64,000 bases of DNA from Cardiocondyla obscurior (Eukaryota > Arthropoda > Insecta > Hymenoptera > Formicidae). A program made the position numbers and the translations under genes. Under the pieces are notes generated by a model, which had not been told where the DNA came from, did not search any database, and saw only the letters and a list, made by a program, of their open reading frames with translations. The DNA is taken from NCBI RefSeq assembly GCF_019399895.1, contig NC_091865.1:811001-875000 (forward strand), written 5' to 3'. This document shows positions 1-12,485 of the stretch, one piece after another; position 1 is the first letter of the stretch, and each line of letters starts with the position of its first letter.

Positions 1-3000
1 GCGACCGCAAGAGCCGCCGTCCGCCGTCGCTGTTATGCGCCTTCGCGCATAAATTTTAGAGACGCTGACTCGAGTATAAATTATAGCGCGCAATTATTCT
101 TGCAAAACGTCAGTGGGCATAAGCGCGCGCACGGGGAAAAGTGATTTTCAGTGCATTTTTGCCTCGCAGCCCGGCACCGTGAATGCCGTTTTCAACTACA
201 GCTGCAATTGCGACTCCGACTGGGACCGGCGCGCGCTTTGTTCGATCGTAATTTTCTTCGAGTTCCGCGCTTTTTCCTCCGTTCCGGGCTAATAATTGCG
301 ATACGCCGTTATTTGGCGCGCAAGGTATATTTGAGCTCAAACTTTACATCGTGTTTATTAATCAATACTTTTTTCCCGGGTATTCCCTGGTATATAATAT
401 ATCGCAATTTCGTAAGAAGGAAGAGTCACGATCGCGAAACTGAACTGGAGATACTACAATCTTAAAAATAACCGATCTTTTAATCGTAGAAAAAAAAAAA
501 AAAAATTGGCAGCGCCGCAATGCTCAAAACATGGCGATAGCATTTATTCTTATAAATAAAAATAAATTCTCATCGTAATATTTTGCGGAGACGCGACGTG
601 CATAGCGATGTCAATTCGGGGGGAGGGCCGGGAAATGGGGCCGCGGTAATGTTCCCGCTGCAACGCGATCCGGCTGATTATCCGGGGAGAGGTCAATTCC
701 GGCGTTACGTTTATATTTCGAGACGGATTTATTTAACGTTTTTTATTCGCGAAAGCTGTACGGGCGCGAGTCGGCGTATGTCCGATTCAGCCGGGGCGAG
801 GAAGGCCTTTCCCGCGCGAGAAGCGTTCACGCTCGCGTCATCGCGGGACGTTGCATGGTGTGGGTCGGAGTCCGGGGATCATTTCGGAAACCAGTTTCGA
901 GCGGTCCACAGGTCGGAGCGCCTCGTTGTTAGAAGATCCCGCCGTGTATGATCACCCAACGAGGATTAATCCTTCCAGCGTGCTCGGGGTCACGGCGGAA
1001 CGATTCACGAGGCTCTACATCTTCATTCTGTTTTTCGCGTTCGCTCGCCGTTTCGCTCGCGAGCAGGCAGGGGAAGAAAACGAGGAGGAGGGAGCAGGGC
1101 TTTCCGTTTTCTCATTGAAAAATTCTGAAAGGCCGGCTTCGAAAATTCGAAGCGTATATTTGCGCGAAATGGCGATCAATTTTCTGAGAGCTTTAACCGA
1201 AAGATAGTTTTAACATTCGGAGTGGATGGCTGCGCCAACAAACGTTGTTGAATTAGTTAACATCGCAGCGACGAAATATTTTAAGTAATGGGCACTCTAT
1301 TAGAAAATGTTATCTTATACCGACGAAAACTTTATTTGTTAAAAATACTCCGCGGCGTTTGTACGAGATGGAAATAAACTTTGATTCTGCTACAGTTTTC
1401 TTTTTCTTTTTTTTTTTTATAAAAGAGAAGAGAAAAAAGAAAAATTCACATTTACGTTCGCAGTATTTTTCTTGATCGAATAATTGCGAATAAATCTGGC
1501 CGGGCAACATAACTGAAAATGTACCCTGGAAATTAATACGCGCGACACGAACGCGGAAAGTTTATAAACTTCATGACAGCCGAGTCCATTCTACTGTACC
1601 AATTAGAATGCATTTCCATTGGAAGCGCGTATCGTGATTGGCCCACCGATGGAATGAATCTATCGAGAGATGGAACGGCCCGATTCTAGTCATGCAAATT
1701 TATTCCAATAATTACGTTTGTAGCTAACTCGCGGAATACCGCGGTACACAATTTTGATATTATTGACAGGTCGATGGGCGTCAGCCGTTTCTATTAAATG
1801 CGGGCGAGTCGGCGATACGTCTGCAACGAAAACGCGAGCCGAGCGAATGAACGGAGGAGTGTTAAACGCCGTCCGATAAAATAACGATGGATCCTCTTCT
1901 CATTACGAAGTAATCGAGGAATCTCGAGAGTCAATTGCGTTCGTTCCACCTACGTCGGTTCGGCAAACGGGCGAGACTTTACATCGTCATTTGTTTCCGA
2001 TCGGTCCCGCGCACGCTTACGGCTTTAGAAATCTTAACTCGATTCGTTAGTAATTACGCACGCATTATATAACGTTTCTGCGATCACATGAATCATGGCA
2101 TAATTTGTTAGTTAATAAGACTTGCTCGAGTCGAGTTTAATATCGTTGCCGTAGTAAAAAGCCACACACGCTCGTATAGATTATTTTTTAACTTTAAATT
2201 ACATAGCAAAAATTTATGTAAAATTATGACGAACATCGATCCGTATTCAAGAATGTAACATTTATTATAATGAACGGGAAGAATTCGCGCAAACTAATTA
2301 TTTCGCTTGCTTGCAATAATGTTTTTAAACTTTTCTTTTTTTTTTATTCTTTTTTTCTTATTTAAGAAATTACGATGACGTTTGTTACAAAATTACTCGA
2401 GCTAGCTACACATTTTAAGCGTTAAAACTGAGCGTAATTTCTTGAGCAGCACTCGTGTACTATCGTCAAACGTATAACAATAAGATTTTAACTAGGCGGT
2501 TATACCTGCCGCATTTTTCCCAACGCGCAACAACTCGGTGTAGTTACACGCTAAAAGCACAAGATCGTTTCAAGTGCTCCATGAGTTCCGCACGTGTACT
2601 AAAGTCTACTCCTTCACTTCCTACGATATAGGGATTAAAGCTTCTAGCAGGAGGCGGAGGCCACGTGGAACTAGCGCGCGGAATAGTTCTCTAAGTGCGG
2701 CCAGCTTTTCAAACTTTCATACCCTCGAAGCCCAGGTCATATTTTGTTCGAGACTATTTTCCGTGGGAGATGAATCGTCGCGAATATATGCGCGGTAATT
2801 TCTGTCACATTAGTCCTTTATTAATCGCGAAGAAACATGATTTGCATTTGATTCATTAGACCGCTGATTTTATTTATCACCTCCGCGAATGGTGACTTAA
2901 TTTCGCGTAGCAGTAAACATTGGCGAAAAAAAAAACTTAAGACGCAGCTCGGGAATGAATGTAATATACGATGTATAAAAACGAAAGTTTTCTCACGTTT

Positions 3001-4339
3001 GTAATTTAATACAATGTTAATTTTTTTTTTTACCCGCAATACAAGTTACTTATTGAATTTTTTTTTAATAGTGACGCTAACACGGTTTTTAGGCTACTTT
3101 TTTATTAATTTTAATATTAATTTTTTTTTTTTTTTAATACATTATGCTTCTTTTATTTTTATTTTGTTTGGTATGTCAAAACAGAGAAGGAGAGAAAGAG
3201 AAATAGGCTGTTATTCTTTTTTTGTCTTCGATACTTTGTCGGATGTGTTTCGCAACGATGTAAAAGTCCAAACTGCCTTTCTAGCTCAGGCTACTTTTCC
3301 AACTTAATGCCGTAGATATTACGAACGATCAATGCTGGCGGAGATACAACAATTTTTCGCGCAAAAGCGATCTTTACGTCGGCGGATTGAGATAAACGCG
3401 GAAAGAATTTATCGGCGGAACACATGACTTGCTCCTCGTGTCTTCGCCAGACAGCATTGTCTTGCATATGATTTCGCATGTAAAGCGAGCTTGATAATGA
3501 CTTATATAAGATTGCATAGAAATCCAAGTGTTCGTTTCAAGAAAGGAAAAAAAAAAAAAAAAACATTTGTTAATTGTAAATTCCGCGGACTGTGTCAAGG
3601 CGACAAACGATCGAGCGAAAAAATCGTCTCCACGGGGACGGCGATATTTTTTGCGTTAGCTCGTAAAACGAACATCCTCGGCCGGCGGCGTGGCGGAAAA
3701 AAAAAGGAAAAAAAAAACGGCGGGATTTTATCGAACCCTTCACACGAACGTGTCTATCGTCTTGCCGCGTCGCGTACCACGTGAAATTACACCCGCACGA
3801 GTGCAAGGCTATTTTTTATGCAGCAGCAAGCTGCCGCGCCAGGTTTATTCTGGATTTGCAGAAGCTTTGCACTCGCTCAGAATCGATTACCCATGTCCTC
3901 GGCATCGAGTTTGGTGGTAATTTTCACACTTTTGTTTATGCGTTCTGATAATCCAGAATAAACTGTGGAACTGCAGCAGTAAAAAAAAGAAAAAAAAAAA
4001 AAAGAATATCTTATTAAGATTTAAATTTCTTAGAATGTGATCGAACTAGAGCAGATAAAAGTTTATTTTACAAGCAAGTAACGATCGCGCAAAACCGATC
4101 CATTCGTATTCAATGAATTTAACATATATTTTTATTTTCCTTAAAATAGTAATATGTAAAAATGATTTTTATACCCTCATTACTAAACAATATCTTTTAT
4201 TTATATCATTTTCTATGATATATGTATACGTCAAATATGTACGTGCCGTAAACGACATTACGTGACTTCAAAATAATTCTCTGACGCGAGTTTTATTGCA
4301 CAATTAAATTTCCCTGAGAAAAAAGAAAAAGAAAAGTTT
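1..4339. other. Gene-free stretch upstream of Chip
   Basis: A mix of CpG-containing patches (about 560-1130, 1780-2050) and AT-rich DNA with long A/T homopolymers. The open frames are short, overlap on both strands and show no known motif. It may be intergenic or part of a long 5' intron of Chip. Confidence 0.5.
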
Positions 4340-5060
4340 AATTCTCGCAACTTTGGCGCGATTGTGGGGGCGGCCGATCAATGGAATTCACGATCGAAGG
4401 ACAGCGATTTCCGCGTACCGTCGTAAAAGCGGCGTCCCCGGGGCCACGTAGGAGGAAAAGCACGGAAGAAGAAGGGATTTATCGAGGGGGCTGCTTCGCG
4501 TTTGGGACGGATCGCTTTTGTGTCGCGTTTCGTCCTTCGGTCCCTCTTTCTCTTTCCCTGTGCACGGGAGGTATGGATTCCCACGGGACGTTGCGCGCAC
4601 ACGGTGCAACGGCGACACACGTATGCACGCGCGCACCCGCCGATACGCACAAAGGCGGAGGAACCTCCTCTCCCTCGGGTTCCCACGTGTTTCCGACCGC
4701 AAGCCGCAGTTATAACGGCGCAGTCGCGAGTCGTCGACCAGGACGAACGAGCGAGCGACGCCGGCGATGCGGCGAGCTTGCCGCTCCTGCCGCTCCCGAG
4801 TTCGTCGTCCTGTACCAAGCGGGACGATCTTCTCCTGCTACGTGCCTACCAACGCGCGCTGCTCTCCCGGAAGCGACGAGGAACGTCCGCCGCGACCTCG
4901 AGGTCGAGGAAGATGCCGATAGTCGGCGATTCTCTCTTCTCGCGCACAAAATTCCTTCCCTCTCTTTTACTACGCGCTCTCGTTTCGCTCTCCGTATAAT
5001 TTCGTTTCTTTTCGTCGTGAGGCTTATTAAAATGATAGGGGGCCGCGTCTTCGTTCGGTA
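4340..5060. other. CpG-rich patch with overlapping open frames
   Basis: This 0.7-kb patch is much richer in CpG than its flanks. It carries the longest open frame upstream of Chip (plus, 4381-5061, 226 codons), a 165-codon plus frame (4502-4999) and a 146-codon minus frame (4378-4818). Long frames on several frames at once are expected when stops are depleted by GC content. The products are Arg/Ser-rich and of no recognised family. A promoter or 5' exon is possible but not shown. Confidence 0.35.
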
Positions 5061-7847
5061 GATATATTATTTATATTCGGTTTGATTAGGGGCATTTGTA
5101 CACTTCGCACGAGAGCGTAGGGAAAAAGTATTAAAAACCGGAACAATCCTATTTTTCCTTGCCGCTTTGTTAAAAGTTTCTCTCAACGAAATCTTAATTT
5201 TATTTATCAGCTGCTTCGCGAAACTTATCGGAGTCTGGAATTTTAAGAGATCTTCATAAAAATTCTAACGTCTCATCCGTTAAGCACATCGTACTTTAAA
5301 GAAGATCTAAAAATATATTTTCCTAGAGTCCGCGTACCCTGTTTAATATGATTAATCGACGTTTAATTTGATCTTTGCGTACCCCGTAATGTACCTCGCA
5401 TATATACTTGATAAATGATTTCTTATCTCATTAATTAAATGTTTAAACTATTCTGCGTTTTGCCGTGTCACTTTCCAATCTATGCATAAAATACCGAGTA
5501 AAATACCTTTGCTAATCAGGGGAAAAATTCCCAGAACAAATTACCCTCTCCTTCTCTCCTCTCGCACTCTCTCTCTCTCTCTCTCGCATTCTCACGCACG
5601 TCCACGCGTACGGACAACATGCAGGCACGTATCCACTCTCTTATTCTCCACGAGGTGACTTTAAATGACTCACTCTTGCCTCACATGGGTGAGTTCGCAT
5701 GTACCGCGTGCCGGGCAAGGCCGTGTTTTTACGCCGGCTCTCCTTCGCGCAAGCGAGAGACGCAGATGCAACGAGAAAGGGGGGCCGAAGGGACGAAAGG
5801 ATTGGTAAACGTTTGCACTTAGGACGCTTTTATACGGACATTCTATTTTTTTATCGCCGCGTCGATTTTCGTGTTGGTCACGCGAAGGCACAACGAACGC
5901 GCGCGTCCCCGCGTATAAAATAAACGTCGCGACGCCGCGCCGCATCGGACCACTCGCTGGTGTCGAATTTATGACGATCGAGCGATCACCGGTCTCGGCG
6001 ATCTCCGATCAATCTTGATTAAAACATTCTCTCTCAATATAGCTAAATTAATTTCAACAACCGCTTGCAAAAGTTACCCCGCTTTTCTACCTCGGAGAAA
6101 TAAGATACCGAAAACAATATCGATTTAAAAAAGCTTTTTTTTTTTTTTACATTTATTATTGGGACGATTTTTCATTAGAGCGATACGTTTATTTTCTAGC
6201 TATCATCTTCGCGGCCGAAGAAATTGAAGTAGAGCAAATTGCGCGTCTCGTGCGGTGCATCCGTTAGATACGTTTGGCCGACATAGGCAAACGAGCGAAA
6301 TTACATTTCCCTGCCTCGCATCGCCGTCGATGCTAGAAGAAAATCGAGGAGAGCTATGTTTTGTACCGTGACGGATTTCACCTATCCAAACCGAGCAGAT
6401 AAGAGCAGCGGTAAACATTCGCCTTAGCCCGATTTCCGTATCCGGTCGGGTTATCTCAAAGCGGCGTCGTGCGTGGCGCACTTCGTGGACGCGTTCGATT
6501 TGCGATCTGCGCCCGCGACGGTCAGACGGGAGAGTCTCCGCGTGGCGATCTTATCGGCGCGTTACGTCGCGACCGTATCGCGTGGTAATATCGCGACGAA
6601 GGAAACGCCACGGGACACTTGGGCTCGCAGAGTAACGGAACATCCGGCCCGATCAGGCCGTCAGATTAAGAGCGAGCCCGTCGCCCCTCTGATCTTGACA
6701 TTACGGTCGCTTGTCTGGGAATCTAGCGTGACGGCGATAAAGAAGTCTGGCCGAAGTGACGGCCGAGCCGATCAGCCGCCCAAACACCGATTACGGACGT
6801 GTAAAATTATTTAATACGCAGCCGTTTTAACGGCACACAGTGGCGCCCTTTTATCTTACGATTTCATTCGTCTCCCTTACTTCTTTTCTTTTTTTTTCTT
6901 TTTTTATTTAAAAAAAAAATGTTCTTTTTTTTTTAGAAGGTATTTTGTTATCTCTGACCGGAAACATCGCGATAGTGTCACCTCGAAATCAGAAAGCCCG
7001 CGATAACAGAGTCTCGATTACAGCTAAATGATACTTTATCACTTTGCGCTTACGTATATCGTCAATTACGTTAAAAATGTAAAAACACCGCATTTTTCTG
7101 AAATGTTTTTTTTACTATTGTTAAATTGTTTTCTCGCTAATCCCCGCGATTTTAATTAAAATATTATTATTAATGAAACGTAAAATATCGACACTTTCGT
7201 GTTACGTTGATCATTCGCATTTTGCGTACTTGCAGAGAAAATAGTTGCAGCATGCGACATTTATAATCGCTTAACGATGAAAATGGTTACTAATGAATCC
7301 GTTGTATTTACTGTTTTTAATTTTCCTCGTTATTATTAATTTTTTTTTTAATTATGTTACGATTTAAACATTGATTACTATATTGTACTTGATCGTTATT
7401 ATTTTTAGCAATTATTTTACGGTTGGACAAATTTTCATATATTCAAAAATCAATATTTTACGCTAACACTTTATGCAAATCTAGTCGCCTGCTTCTCTTA
7501 TTTATCTCATGACCGTAAAATATGAAAGAATTTATGGTTTCGTAATGCTTTCTTCCCATGCTTTAACTGCTCCCTTTAACTTAGGTTCAAAGTTAAAGTT
7601 TTGAGACGGCACGCAGATTAAGTCAAGAGACGAAAGAAACATCGCCAGCGATTCGAGGAATGTGACTGTTTTAGTTGCAACGATGATTTGCTTGTAATTT
7701 AACGTCGCGCGACGAAACATACCTGGCATTGCATTCAATACTCCCGATTTTTATAATATACTAGAAGAAATCATACGCACGCTACGCCCGCGCTATTTTT
7801 TGAGGGACCGCAATTGCGAACTATGAAAAAAAAATTATTCGACTCAC
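5061..7847. other. Gene-free stretch
   Basis: No gene is recognised. It contains a CT microsatellite (5567-5584) and a moderately CpG-rich patch (about 6200-6830). A GTGAGT follows an ATG-containing frame at 5619-5684, but its phase does not fit the first visible Chip exon. Confidence 0.45.
5567..5584. repeat. CT dinucleotide microsatellite
   Basis: Nine CT units in a wider pyrimidine-rich tract. Confidence 0.9.
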
Positions 7848-8580
7848 CAATCTGCTTCAGCGGAGTCGTAGAATTCTGCCGGTGACTGTAACATAAAATA
7901 AAACATTAATGTAGAGACGCTGGTATATCAATTAATAAAGTTAATAAAAAAGATAAATTTTTTTTCAATTAAAGATTTTATTTTAAAAAATTATATTTAC
8001 CTATAAGTTGCTCCGCCGATGCAGGATGCCCATCCCGGGCCTGCTCCTCCTCTCAGATGGGACGTGTCGAGTCATCCTTCCGCGCACAAGTCACTCGCGA
8101 ACACCCCGACCGTGATTTTACTATCGCGAAAATTACTCGACGATCACTCTCGCGCGTTTAGAAGAAAGTCATACGTCGAAAAACTACGCCCGAATACTCA
8201 GCGGATCTCCCGGGACGACCGACGAACCGACTGCGGTTCGTATATATCTTAATATCGGCGGTAACGACACTTCGTTGACGACTGCAACTGCGTTCGTCTG
8301 TAACAAAAAGAAATATCAAGGTTAATAATCGTAGTTATCGTACCGGAAGGGTTTTTGTTAAACGGAAGTGCAAATTACTTTCGGTACGGAGACACGTGCT
8401 TGCTGTGCCGTGCGTAGTACGTGTGTGCTTGCGCGACCGCTGGAGAAGGACAAAGCGAGAGTGGGAGTAGTGGGGGAAAAATACCTAGCGCGCGGCACGT
8501 AGGCTCGCGCTCGCTCTCACCCTGTTCCCCCCCGCCACCCCCCGACCCTCCCGCGCCTATCTATACGTTACTCTCGTTCG
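7848..8580 (-). repeat. Copy 1 of a three-copy repeat with exon-like blocks
   Basis: Read on the minus strand, a GC-rich segment (8480-8575) leads into block B (8297 down to 8001). B has a tgttacag-type acceptor upstream (plus CTGTAAC at 8298) and a GTAAAT donor downstream (plus ATTTAC ending at 8000). An AT-rich spacer of 115 bp follows, then block A (7885 down to 7848) with acceptor TTACAG and donor GTGAGTC. Blocks and spacers align in the same order with copy 2 (50849-51755) and, for A and B, with copy 3 (52646 to about 53100). No frame stays open through A and B in any copy, so it is more likely non-coding or a decayed element. No transposase or reverse-transcriptase sequence is visible. 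Confidence 0.6.
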
Positions 8581-8707
8581 ATTTAATTGTAATATTTAAT
8601 TCAGTATGTCCAGACAAAGACGGTGCTTCCACCAAGTCTTCCTCGATCTCGAAAATCATGAAGACCGTCTTTGCCTGGACATATTAATTAAATATTAAAA
8701 TTAAATC
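8580..8707. repeat. Near-perfect inverted repeat (long hairpin)
   Basis: The arm 8580-8624 is the reverse complement of 8664-8707 with only four differences (three substitutions and one 1-base gap) over 45 bp; the loop is 39 nt. The inner 18 bp (TGTCCAGRCAAAGACGGT in both arms) is GC-balanced, the outer half is AT-rich. It sits exactly at the upstream edge of repeat copy 1. It could be a small inverted-repeat transposon or a microRNA/hairpin-siRNA precursor. I saw no clear target-site duplication. Confidence 0.75.
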
Positions 8708-8733
8708 AAACCTTAAATTTGCCGACTTGAGAG

Positions 8734-8794
8734 CCGACGTTGACTCTCGCTTGGCGTGAAGCAAGCTAAGCGAGAGATAACTAATCAGCGTCGG
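8734..8794. repeat. Second hairpin next to the first
   Basis: An inner 12-bp stem (8744-8755 with 8765-8776; CTCTCGCTTGGC against GCTAAGCGAGAG, one G-T pair) has a 9-nt loop. An outer 6-bp stem (CCGACG 8734-8739 with CGTCGG 8789-8794) closes over an asymmetric internal loop. The stem is short and GC-rich. The neighbour hairpin is only 26 bp away. Confidence 0.55.
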
Positions 8795-9761
8795 TTTTAA
8801 GCGGTGACAATTAACAACTAATTTACGCGTAACACCAATTTTTTAAGATAGGATATTTTCGCAAGTAAAAAGAAAATAGAAAGAATGGAAAAAAAGGGGA
8901 ATAATTAATTTATCGCGATACGTAAAGTCGCAAATAATTTTACTAAAAAAATAGAAAAATAAATTCAACGTGGTTGCCTTTTACAATTGAAAACTATCAA
9001 TGTAAAATTGAATCATCGTCTTTCGTTCGGCAACTTTATTGTGGCGGAATGTGATATTGCTCGTGATAGAGAAAATGCATAATTAACATGTCTATTTAGA
9101 CGCGAGTGGCAAAGGTAAAGCAACACGTATATATTATGCTATAAATACGTAGGAGCGGTCTAATGATGCGAAATAAATGAATGGCTATTCCGGTAAAAGT
9201 AAAATACTACAATCTTTCGTCGTACCGAACGGACTGGCACCCATACATCGTTGCTATTCGAGAAACACCTGACCGACCACCCACTAGACTTGCTAGACGT
9301 TTCCTAGAAGGTCGCATTCTCCGTTTCCCTGACGCCGTTAAATTAAAACCATAAGGTTTCGCTTCAACGTAAGCGTCGACTGCCACGGGTACTTAAAAGA
9401 TTTCGCAGGAAAAATTATCGTCTATAAAAATTTAATAAATATCTCGTACGCAAAAATTGTTAAAAATTTATTTGTTTAATCCGATAAAAAAGAAAAAGGG
9501 GAAAAAAAAGAACTTGAATCGGATTGTTTAGTGTTTTAATACACGCGTAACGATATTCGGGAAGCGATATTTAGAGCCGAAGCGACTACAAGTGTTCGCA
9601 GTTGTAGAGAAAGAGAAAACACGTTGGCGGAACACGGGAGTTTTTACGCGAATCTGTGTCGAGCAGCGGCGGTAGTGGAGCTTTACTCCACTGTGCGCCT
9701 GCCGGGTGATTCGCCCTCGAATCGAATTCAAATTACATTCCCTCCGTCTCCCTCTGCGGAA

Positions 9762-9784
9762 GCTCTTTGCGGTCATGGGACACC
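9762..9784 (+). repeat. Short dispersed repeat, copy a
   Basis: GCTC-TTTGCGGTCATGGGACACC differs from 10468-10491 by one base and one 1-base gap. Both occur after a pyrimidine-rich lead. Confidence 0.55.
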
Positions 9785-10467
9785 GCCCTATGGTAGTACG
9801 ATTATATTGTACGGTACGCTAAAAGCGGCTAGGAGTCGGGACCGCTCGTCCGAAAAATGTCCGCGTTATTGCCGCAATACAAACGACTGGTGTAAACAAG
9901 GGCGAGCGTTATTAACAAAGCACCACATGAAGCAGTGATAAGTGGTATGTCACAATCCATCAAAACAGCTCATTTCGGTTACGCATAATATACGCTCGGC
10001 TCGGTTAACAAACGTTTCTAATATATCAACGGACGAAGGCCCTTGCGTAATCCGCGAGACGTTTTCCGCAAAAATTCACCGCAAGGTTAGCGATAATTGA
10101 CTCTAACGCGGGAGGTCTGATTTATGCCGCACCGGACCGTCCCGGGTCTTTTTCCTCAATCGGTTCCTCGGTGAAACGCGACGTTTGATTTACTTTTGCC
10201 ATTTCCATTGGACTTCTCACGATTACACAAGCGTCTACGTATTTTTACGGAGAATGGTTTAAGAATTTATTGCAGCTTTACGTTTTACGGTAATTAAGAT
10301 GCCGCGATTATCCTCAAGGATCGCGCGCCGATCGCGCGGCTACCGGGATAACGCGACCTCGCGAGATGAGAGTCATTCGTTTATGAGATATTAATCAAGA
10401 GATCTATCGCCCGCCTCTTTTTTTTCTTTTTCTTTTTTTTTTTTTTTTTTTTTTCCCTTCCGCGAGT

Positions 10468-10491
10468 GCTCCTTTGCGGTCACGGGACACC
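10468..10491 (+). repeat. Short dispersed repeat, copy b
   Basis: This 24-bp segment (GCTCCTTTGCGGTCACGGGA and ACACC end) matches copy a at 9762-9784. It follows a long T-run (about 10426-10454) and precedes CpG-rich DNA. Confidence 0.55.
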
Positions 10492-10785
10492 CCGGGGTAC
10501 CCGAAGAAGAGCCAGCCGGCTACGCGGTGCCGGCCCGTTAACGAGTAGTTACGCCCCGGATCTTCTCTCTCCGTCCATCCTCTTTCTCTCTTCTCCTCTC
10601 TCGCGGTTCTCCTCTGCGCACCGGAGCGAAGGCGCTGGTATGGCGTTCTGTATAGGAGGTTTACCTATATTTAGCCCGATAAAAATACCATCGCGCCTCC
10701 CGCATGACGGCCTCCCGGCCCGCCATTCCCGATTTAAACTTACACCGACGACTGCGAGACCGAGAGAGGAAGAGAGAACGGCTTT

Positions 10786-10850
10786 CCTTGGCTCGTGCCT
10801 TGCCGACCGTAAATCCACGAAACAAATCGGTGCAGCCGTGACAAAAGGCC
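10786..10850 (+). repeat. About 65-bp dispersed repeat, copy a
   Basis: It shares TTGGC.CGTGCC..GCCGA.CGTAAATCCACGAAACAAATC.GTGC and a following ACRAAAAGGC with 12132-12200. The central block from CGTAAATCC to AAATC is identical. A shorter relative (CCGTAAATCCAC) is near 11857-11868. Confidence 0.6.
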
Positions 10851-12131
10851 TAAATGCCCGTGGCAACTGGCTGATAGCTGTCTAAACCTTTCGCAGATGG
10901 ATTCGCGAAACGGGGGCTGAGAAACGGTTTTTGCCGAACAAGTCTGTGATCGAGTAGCGGGCAGCAGAAAAAAAAAGGAAAAAAAAAATTGCCAATCAAA
11001 CAGATGTTTATTTTATATAGACTTTATTCTATATAGACTTTATCCATAATCATCTTTGAACGTCGTTAGTATCCGAGACTTTTTAACCTTTCAATAATTT
11101 ACATAACGTGTTATACTTGTGACTTAAAAAAAAAGAAGAAAGAAATAACAAAAAAAAAAATTAATTAACCAGCCATGAATATTCTCGCGGGCGTAAAAAC
11201 TGAATTTTTTTTACAGAAAACGTACTCCGCCGTGCATATAGTTTTTGAAATTATATTCAGAAGTGTGTTCATTTCTATCAATCCATTTCCCCGTGGAGCC
11301 ATTGGGCGATAAACTGGCTCGAGATAAACCGGGACGCCGTGTCTCGGAGGATAAAGATACCGTTATATTTTCAGAAACGTCACGACTGAAAGATTGCTAT
11401 TTACCATTTTCTTGACTGGAATTTAGTATCGACTTCGACTTATACCTCCGAATTGGCTCGTACCACCGCTACGTAAATTTGCGGAAAAAGACAGATTATT
11501 GTCTCGGTAATAAAATATCTAAACAGACTCCGATGTAACGTCCAACAAATACGATCAACGGAATGACCATTTATCTCCCGCAGCGAAACGAAAGATTCGT
11601 AATTTCGCGATAAAATCGTCAGGCGCCCACGTCCCCCCCGCGGGTCCGTCCGCTTGAATTAAAACACCGAATCGTAATTACAATATATCGATTATTTTAC
11701 AAGGCAGGAAAGGATAAGTGTAACTCGATTGAGAGACGTTTCTGTCGGAGACAATCGGTACGCGTCAGCCACGTGTTCCGCGCCATTGATCGATTTATCG
11801 GATTTCTCGAATTAGACATTGACTTCGTTCCGTCGGGCTTTTCTCGCCGAGACAGCCGTAAATCCACAAGGTAGATCACCGTGAGATAAAGTGCACCGCA
11901 ACGCGAAGCAATCATTTCGACACTGTAACTGCGACTGTCGATTCGTCCTACGACGCCTCGCAGCTATTTTACATTCGCTCGCACGGTCACCTTTTTACGG
12001 TGGCTCTAATCAGCCGACGGCGATACCAGGGATTCCCTTATTAAGCCGGCGGAAATCCCTCGGCGCTACGCGATACGTCGTTATTTCGTTGCGTCGGATT
12101 AACTGCGGGACGAGCACGAATATTCGAGTCA

Positions 12132-12200
12132 TCTTGGCGCGTGCCGCGCCGATCGTAAATCCACGAAACAAATCAGTGCCTCGCGACGAAAAGGCTAAAG
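12132..12200 (+). repeat. About 65-bp dispersed repeat, copy b
   Basis: Same orientation as copy a, 1.35 kb downstream, with a few substitutions at each side of an identical core (CGTAAATCCACGAAACAAAT). Confidence 0.6.
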
Positions 12201-12465
12201 ACCCTGACGACGAGCTATCGTGGGAAGTGAAAGATTTCCGGAACTTTACAAGCAGAGTCCGTAAAACGGAGAGTAATTAATTTCATTTCCTGAGATACAG
12301 AATTCCTTTCAAGGTGCATAAAAAAAAAAAAAAGTAGGTAAATGAATAATGAGTAATGAGGAAATTCTTGATGAAAAAAGTCTGTTAGTAAGTAAATTAT
12401 AGGTTACATATATAATTAGTGTCCGCAATATAATGAATATATGTTTGCACAAGTATTAAGGATAA

Positions 12466-12485
12466 AGAGAGAGAGAGAGAGAGAG
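12466..12485. repeat. GA dinucleotide microsatellite
   Basis: About ten AG units. Confidence 0.9.

Noticed and set aside
4381..5061. Plus-strand 226-codon frame as a gene
   Set aside because: Several frames on both strands are open across the same CpG-rich patch, so the length is explained by composition; no motif or splice context supports it.
5619..5684. ATG frame ending at GTGAGT as the missing first Chip exon
   Set aside because: It leaves one base after the last full codon, but the exon at 34183 needs two.
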